Of a stretch of DNA of 64,000 nt, positions 62,035 through 64,000 are shown one piece after another. This DNA comes from DASXRC01 sp036506495. Lineage in GTDB: Bacteria > Actinomycetota > Actinomycetes > Mycobacteriales > Micromonosporaceae. The notes below the pieces were generated by a model. It saw only the letters and a list, made by a program, of their open reading frames with translations, was not told where the DNA came from and did not search any database. Every line of letters starts with the position of its first letter. Position 1 is the first letter of the stretch. The position numbers were made by a program, and so were the translations under genes. The stretch covers positions 1-64,000 of the forward strand of contig DASXRQ010000011.1 of the NCBI GenBank assembly GCA_036506495.1, written 5' to 3'.

Positions 62035-62096
62035 GGCCGGCTCGTCCGCGCCGCATGAAGATCGCCCCACTGGCACCGCGACCTGCGGGACGGGGG

Positions 62097-62141
62097 TGGA
62101 GCCGCCTGACGGAATCGAACCGTCGACCCACGCATTACGAG
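62097..62141 (-). tRNA. tRNA-Thr (CGT) 3' half: candidate attachment-site remnant
   Basis: Read on the minus strand, this has the anticodon loop CTCGTAA (anticodon CGT), half of the anticodon stem, a five-base variable loop, a perfect T arm (GACGG, TTCGATT, CCGTC), the acceptor 3' strand AGGCGGC and CCA. The 5' half is absent: the bases at 62142-62146 cannot pair with TGCGT. A 45-bp 3' tRNA end without a 5' half is the usual trace of site-specific integration. It is not a functional gene. Confidence 0.85.
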
Positions 62142-62604
62142 ATCAAATTGGCGATCTCATCTACCTGGCTGCGGACCGTCTTACCTGCGGAAACGCCTCT
62201 CGGCATCTCTCACTGTCAGCCGTCGGAGTTCGAACCCATGAGGACTAAATGAGGACCGGAGCGCGTGTATGGCATCTGATCCGTAGGAGCGCCGCACATG
62301 TCTGCAAGGCCTGGTCACCTGCTATCGCGGCATCCTGTGACGTTCGCGGTGCAACGGCTGACGACGGCTGCCTAACGGCCTCTCGCTGCACCGGAGATGC
62401 TGAGGTGGCCTCACTAAATGCCGGCTCGACCTCCCACATTGGAGGTACTCATAATGATTGATCCCGGCTGGACTGCCAAGGATTCCTTCATGAAGTCCTC
62501 ATATCTTGAAGCCACCGTTCTCCGTCGGGGTGCGGAGGTGTATCAGGCAGTCGTCACCGGCCGAGCTTCCACGTCCGGCCCGGTGCCGGCTAGGGTCGGG
62601 CTTC
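62142..62604. other. Apparently lower-GC segment to the right of the tRNA remnant
   Basis: About 460 bases that read as less GC-rich than the chromosome to the left, with stop codons in most frames. Two short frames are noted: minus 62245-62439, which could be the tail of a lost gene, and the ATG at 62454. A hairpin ACCTCC (62429-62434) with GGAGGT (62441-62446) would hide the SD of the latter. No integrase could be recognised. Confidence 0.5.
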
Positions 62605-62909
62605 GTGAGACATCTGCGCCCGCGTGTTCGGATGGTGCTCGCCGTGCTCGCCACCGCCGGTGTGCTCGGCGGCGGGGTCGCCGCGGTGGCGGTGCTCTCC
62701 GCCGCCCGGCCCATTCCCGCGGCGGCGTTCGTCCCGGCTCCGACCTCTTCCGCGATGGTCTCCGCATCCGGTCCGGTCGGCTCACCCTCGGCGGGTTCCT
62801 CCACGTCGGTGTCCCCCTCGCCCTCGTCCGCACGGTCGCTGTCGGGTGCGGTCCGGCCGGTGCCGGGCGGGCCGGGGCTGCTGATCGGCGTGGGCGACCA
62901 GGCCGATGA
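62454..62909 (+). CDS. Possible truncated ORF with SD hidden in a hairpin
   Basis: ATG 62454-62456 follows GGAGGT at seven bases. The first 35 codons (MIDPGWTAKDSFMKSSYLE and following) have normal-looking, lower-GC codon use. Beyond about 62560 the frame turns into arginine-rich shadow translation antisense to nothing useful and overlaps the secreted-protein gene in another frame. Probably the start of a gene cut off by recombination. Low confidence as an expressed gene. Confidence 0.25.
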   Translation: MIDPGWTAKDSFMKSSYLEATVLRRGAEVYQAVVTGRASTSGPVPARVGLRETSAPACSDGARRARHRRCARRRGRRGGGALRRPAHSRGGVRPGSDLFRDGLRIRSGRLTLGGFLHVGVPLALVRTVAVGCGPAGAGRAGAADRRGRPGR

Positions 62910-63750
62910 CGACATCCGCAGCGCGCTGGTTAAACAGGCGCCGGCGAAGATGCTGACCAGCTGGTACAACGAGCCCAACGACCTGGCGTGGCTGTCGAGC
63001 TGGCGGAACACCACGATCCCACAGGCGTACGCGGCCGGGTTCGCGATGCACCTCGTCGTCTGGAACAACGACCCCGAGCGTCCGCTGTCCACCGCTTACG
63101 GGCCGGCCTGTGGGCGGGCGTACCCGTTGTCCGACCGATTCCTCGACGACATCCGGCAGATGGCACAGGTCTTCGGCGGCAAGGCGAACGGGCCGCCGCT
63201 CTACGTTACGATGTTCACCGAGTTCGAGACGTACCCGTGCAAGGACAACGCCTGGAACACCGACACGGCTACCACCAACTACTACCGGGCCTTACAGGAC
63301 CGGTACCGGGTCGCGTTCAAGGTGGTGCACGACAACGCCCCCAACGCGAAGGTGTCCCTGGGCTGGGGCGGCTGGCAGGCGAGCTACGACAACTCGGGTA
63401 CCGGCGGGGGCCGCTCGCTGTTCCCGCATTTCGCCGACATCATGAGGATGTCGGACTTCCAGAGCTTCCAGGCCATGGACAACGTCAGCAACATCGACCA
63501 CATCAAGCAGATGGTGGGGATCCTCGGCCAGTACGGGCCGGTGATGCTGGCGCACTACAAGCCGGGCAACGCCTCGAAGACGACCTTCGACGCCGACCTG
63601 CACACCATCTTCACCGACGAGTTCCTGGCCTCGATCACCAAGGCCGGGCTGTTCGCGATGAGCTTCATGGACACGGTCAACCTGGACTCGTCCCCGTCCA
63701 GCTTCGCCTTCGTCCGCGACGCGGTGACCAGATACGGGCGGGGCTGGTAG
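62605..63750 (+). CDS. Secreted TIM-barrel-like (glycoside hydrolase-like) protein
   Basis: 381 residues. N-terminal signal/anchor (RMVLAVLATAGVLGGGVAAV), then a serine/proline-rich linker (about 40-88) and a globular domain. The domain shows a barrel-like rhythm of strands: MLTSWYNEPNDLAW, AGFAMHLVVWNND, LYVTMFTEFETYP, AKVSLGWGGWQ, MLAHYKPGN and FAMSFMDTV. FTEFET and the preceding acidic residues could be catalytic acids as in GH26/GH39-like enzymes, but the family is not firmly recognised. GTG 62605 is chosen from the signal peptide; no clear SD. Possibly cargo of the element to the right of the tRNA remnant. Confidence 0.6.
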   Translation: MRHLRPRVRMVLAVLATAGVLGGGVAAVAVLSAARPIPAAAFVPAPTSSAMVSASGPVGSPSAGSSTSVSPSPSSARSLSGAVRPVPGGPGLLIGVGDQADDDIRSALVKQAPAKMLTSWYNEPNDLAWLSSWRNTTIPQAYAAGFAMHLVVWNNDPERPLSTAYGPACGRAYPLSDRFLDDIRQMAQVFGGKANGPPLYVTMFTEFETYPCKDNAWNTDTATTNYYRALQDRYRVAFKVVHDNAPNAKVSLGWGGWQASYDNSGTGGGRSLFPHFADIMRMSDFQSFQAMDNVSNIDHIKQMVGILGQYGPVMLAHYKPGNASKTTFDADLHTIFTDEFLASITKAGLFAMSFMDTVNLDSSPSSFAFVRDAVTRYGRGW

Positions 63751-64000
63751 TTCACCAGGTCACGCTGGGGTGAGACCCTGGCTTAGCGCGACCGCTTCTT
63801 TGCAGAGATCGCGCACTTTGTCGGCCAGAGCCGATGATGGTCCTTGACCTGCACTGCCGGTCGCTCGGTGTCGCTTCCCCTGGCTCAGCGTCGACCGGCT
63901 TGGCTGTACTCGTGGCTGTACGGCGAACCCGGACACTGGTCTGATGCTGACCGATCCCGACCTCGTACGCTGCCGCCTTGGCGGGGGTTGCTGGATGGCC
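63751..64000. other. Unassigned right end
   Basis: 250 bases after the secreted-protein gene. No convincing frame, hairpin or promoter was seen. A short plus-strand frame at the very end is too brief to judge. The region is cut by the window edge. Confidence 0.3.

Noticed and set aside
62225..62250. Second tRNA-like T arm (GAGTTCGAACCC)
   Set aside because: Flanking bases do not pair into a T stem and no acceptor or anticodon arm is found.
61746..62252. Frame containing ESNRRPTHYE
   Set aside because: This peptide is the translation of the antisense of the tRNA-Thr remnant, not a protein domain.

Overview
The window is GC-rich, with dense, mostly short intergenic gaps, frequent GTG starts, GTGA/ATGA overlaps and many probably leaderless genes. 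Gene content (SepH, PspC, two GAF-ANTAR proteins, DUF2530, DUF3027, DUF5994, futalosine-pathway menaquinone genes, bacterial XPB, Ku/LigD) points to an actinomycete chromosome, most likely Micromonosporales. It is ordinary chromosome up to about 62.1 kb. There a 3' half of a tRNA-Thr gene marks what looks like an integration junction, and the last 2 kb may be accessory DNA.

Layout. 0-5.3 kb: proline dehydrogenase, two GAF-ANTAR RNA-binding regulators, LapA-like and DUF5994 proteins, an Ogt-type DNA repair methyltransferase. 5.4-13.4 kb: secreted M36 (fungalysin) metalloprotease, phospholipase D-like protein, DUF2127 and VOC proteins, an ArsR-like regulator, and an orphan multi-pass membrane protein with an IPT-like domain and a repetitive acidic tail. 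13.4-23.5 kb: a minus-strand run for a cell-wall glycopolymer. A CDP-alcohol phosphatidyltransferase with a nucleotidyltransferase-like N-terminus is translationally coupled to a GT2/TagF fusion; a second, 1166-residue GT2/TagF fusion, a membrane beta-propeller protein and a methyltransferase follow. 23.9-30.2 kb: PspC, DUF4230, glutaryl-CoA-type dehydrogenase, nitroreductase, aldose epimerase, MFS exporter, PdxH. 30.4-35.2 kb: citrate synthase, SerC, SepH, aldo-keto reductase. 35.2-41 kb: RNA ligase-like phosphodiesterase, MDMPI-fold enzyme, MFS exporter with a MarR regulator, purine permease. 41-46.6 kb: DUF3027, MFS, mqnB-mqnD, cold-shock protein, HAD phosphatase, a small orphan.

46.7-55.2 kb is a DNA-repair region: a WYL/helicase-associated protein, XPB helicase, separate LigD polymerase and ligase genes, and divergent ku. 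An L,D-transpeptidase lipoprotein sits inside it. 55.3-62 kb: DoxX, an acyl-CoA synthetase, Nudix hydrolase, 14-TM drug exporter, and a DUF2231-Hsp20-DJ-1 stress operon. A frameshifted lipocalin-like gene precedes the tRNA remnant. The final gene encodes a secreted TIM-barrel-like protein.

The most unusual observations are: (1) the tRNA-Thr 3' remnant with different, apparently lower-GC sequence on its right; (2) a 66-68 bp double-palindrome repeat present twice with an identical 28-nt spacer length; (3) a long palindrome that supplies the C-terminus of a small protein; (4) the GT2/TagF glycopolymer operon with a 23-codon coupled leader ORF; (5) the split NHEJ genes next to XPB and its probable partner. 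All function calls rest on motif recognition in the sequence; no database search was run.
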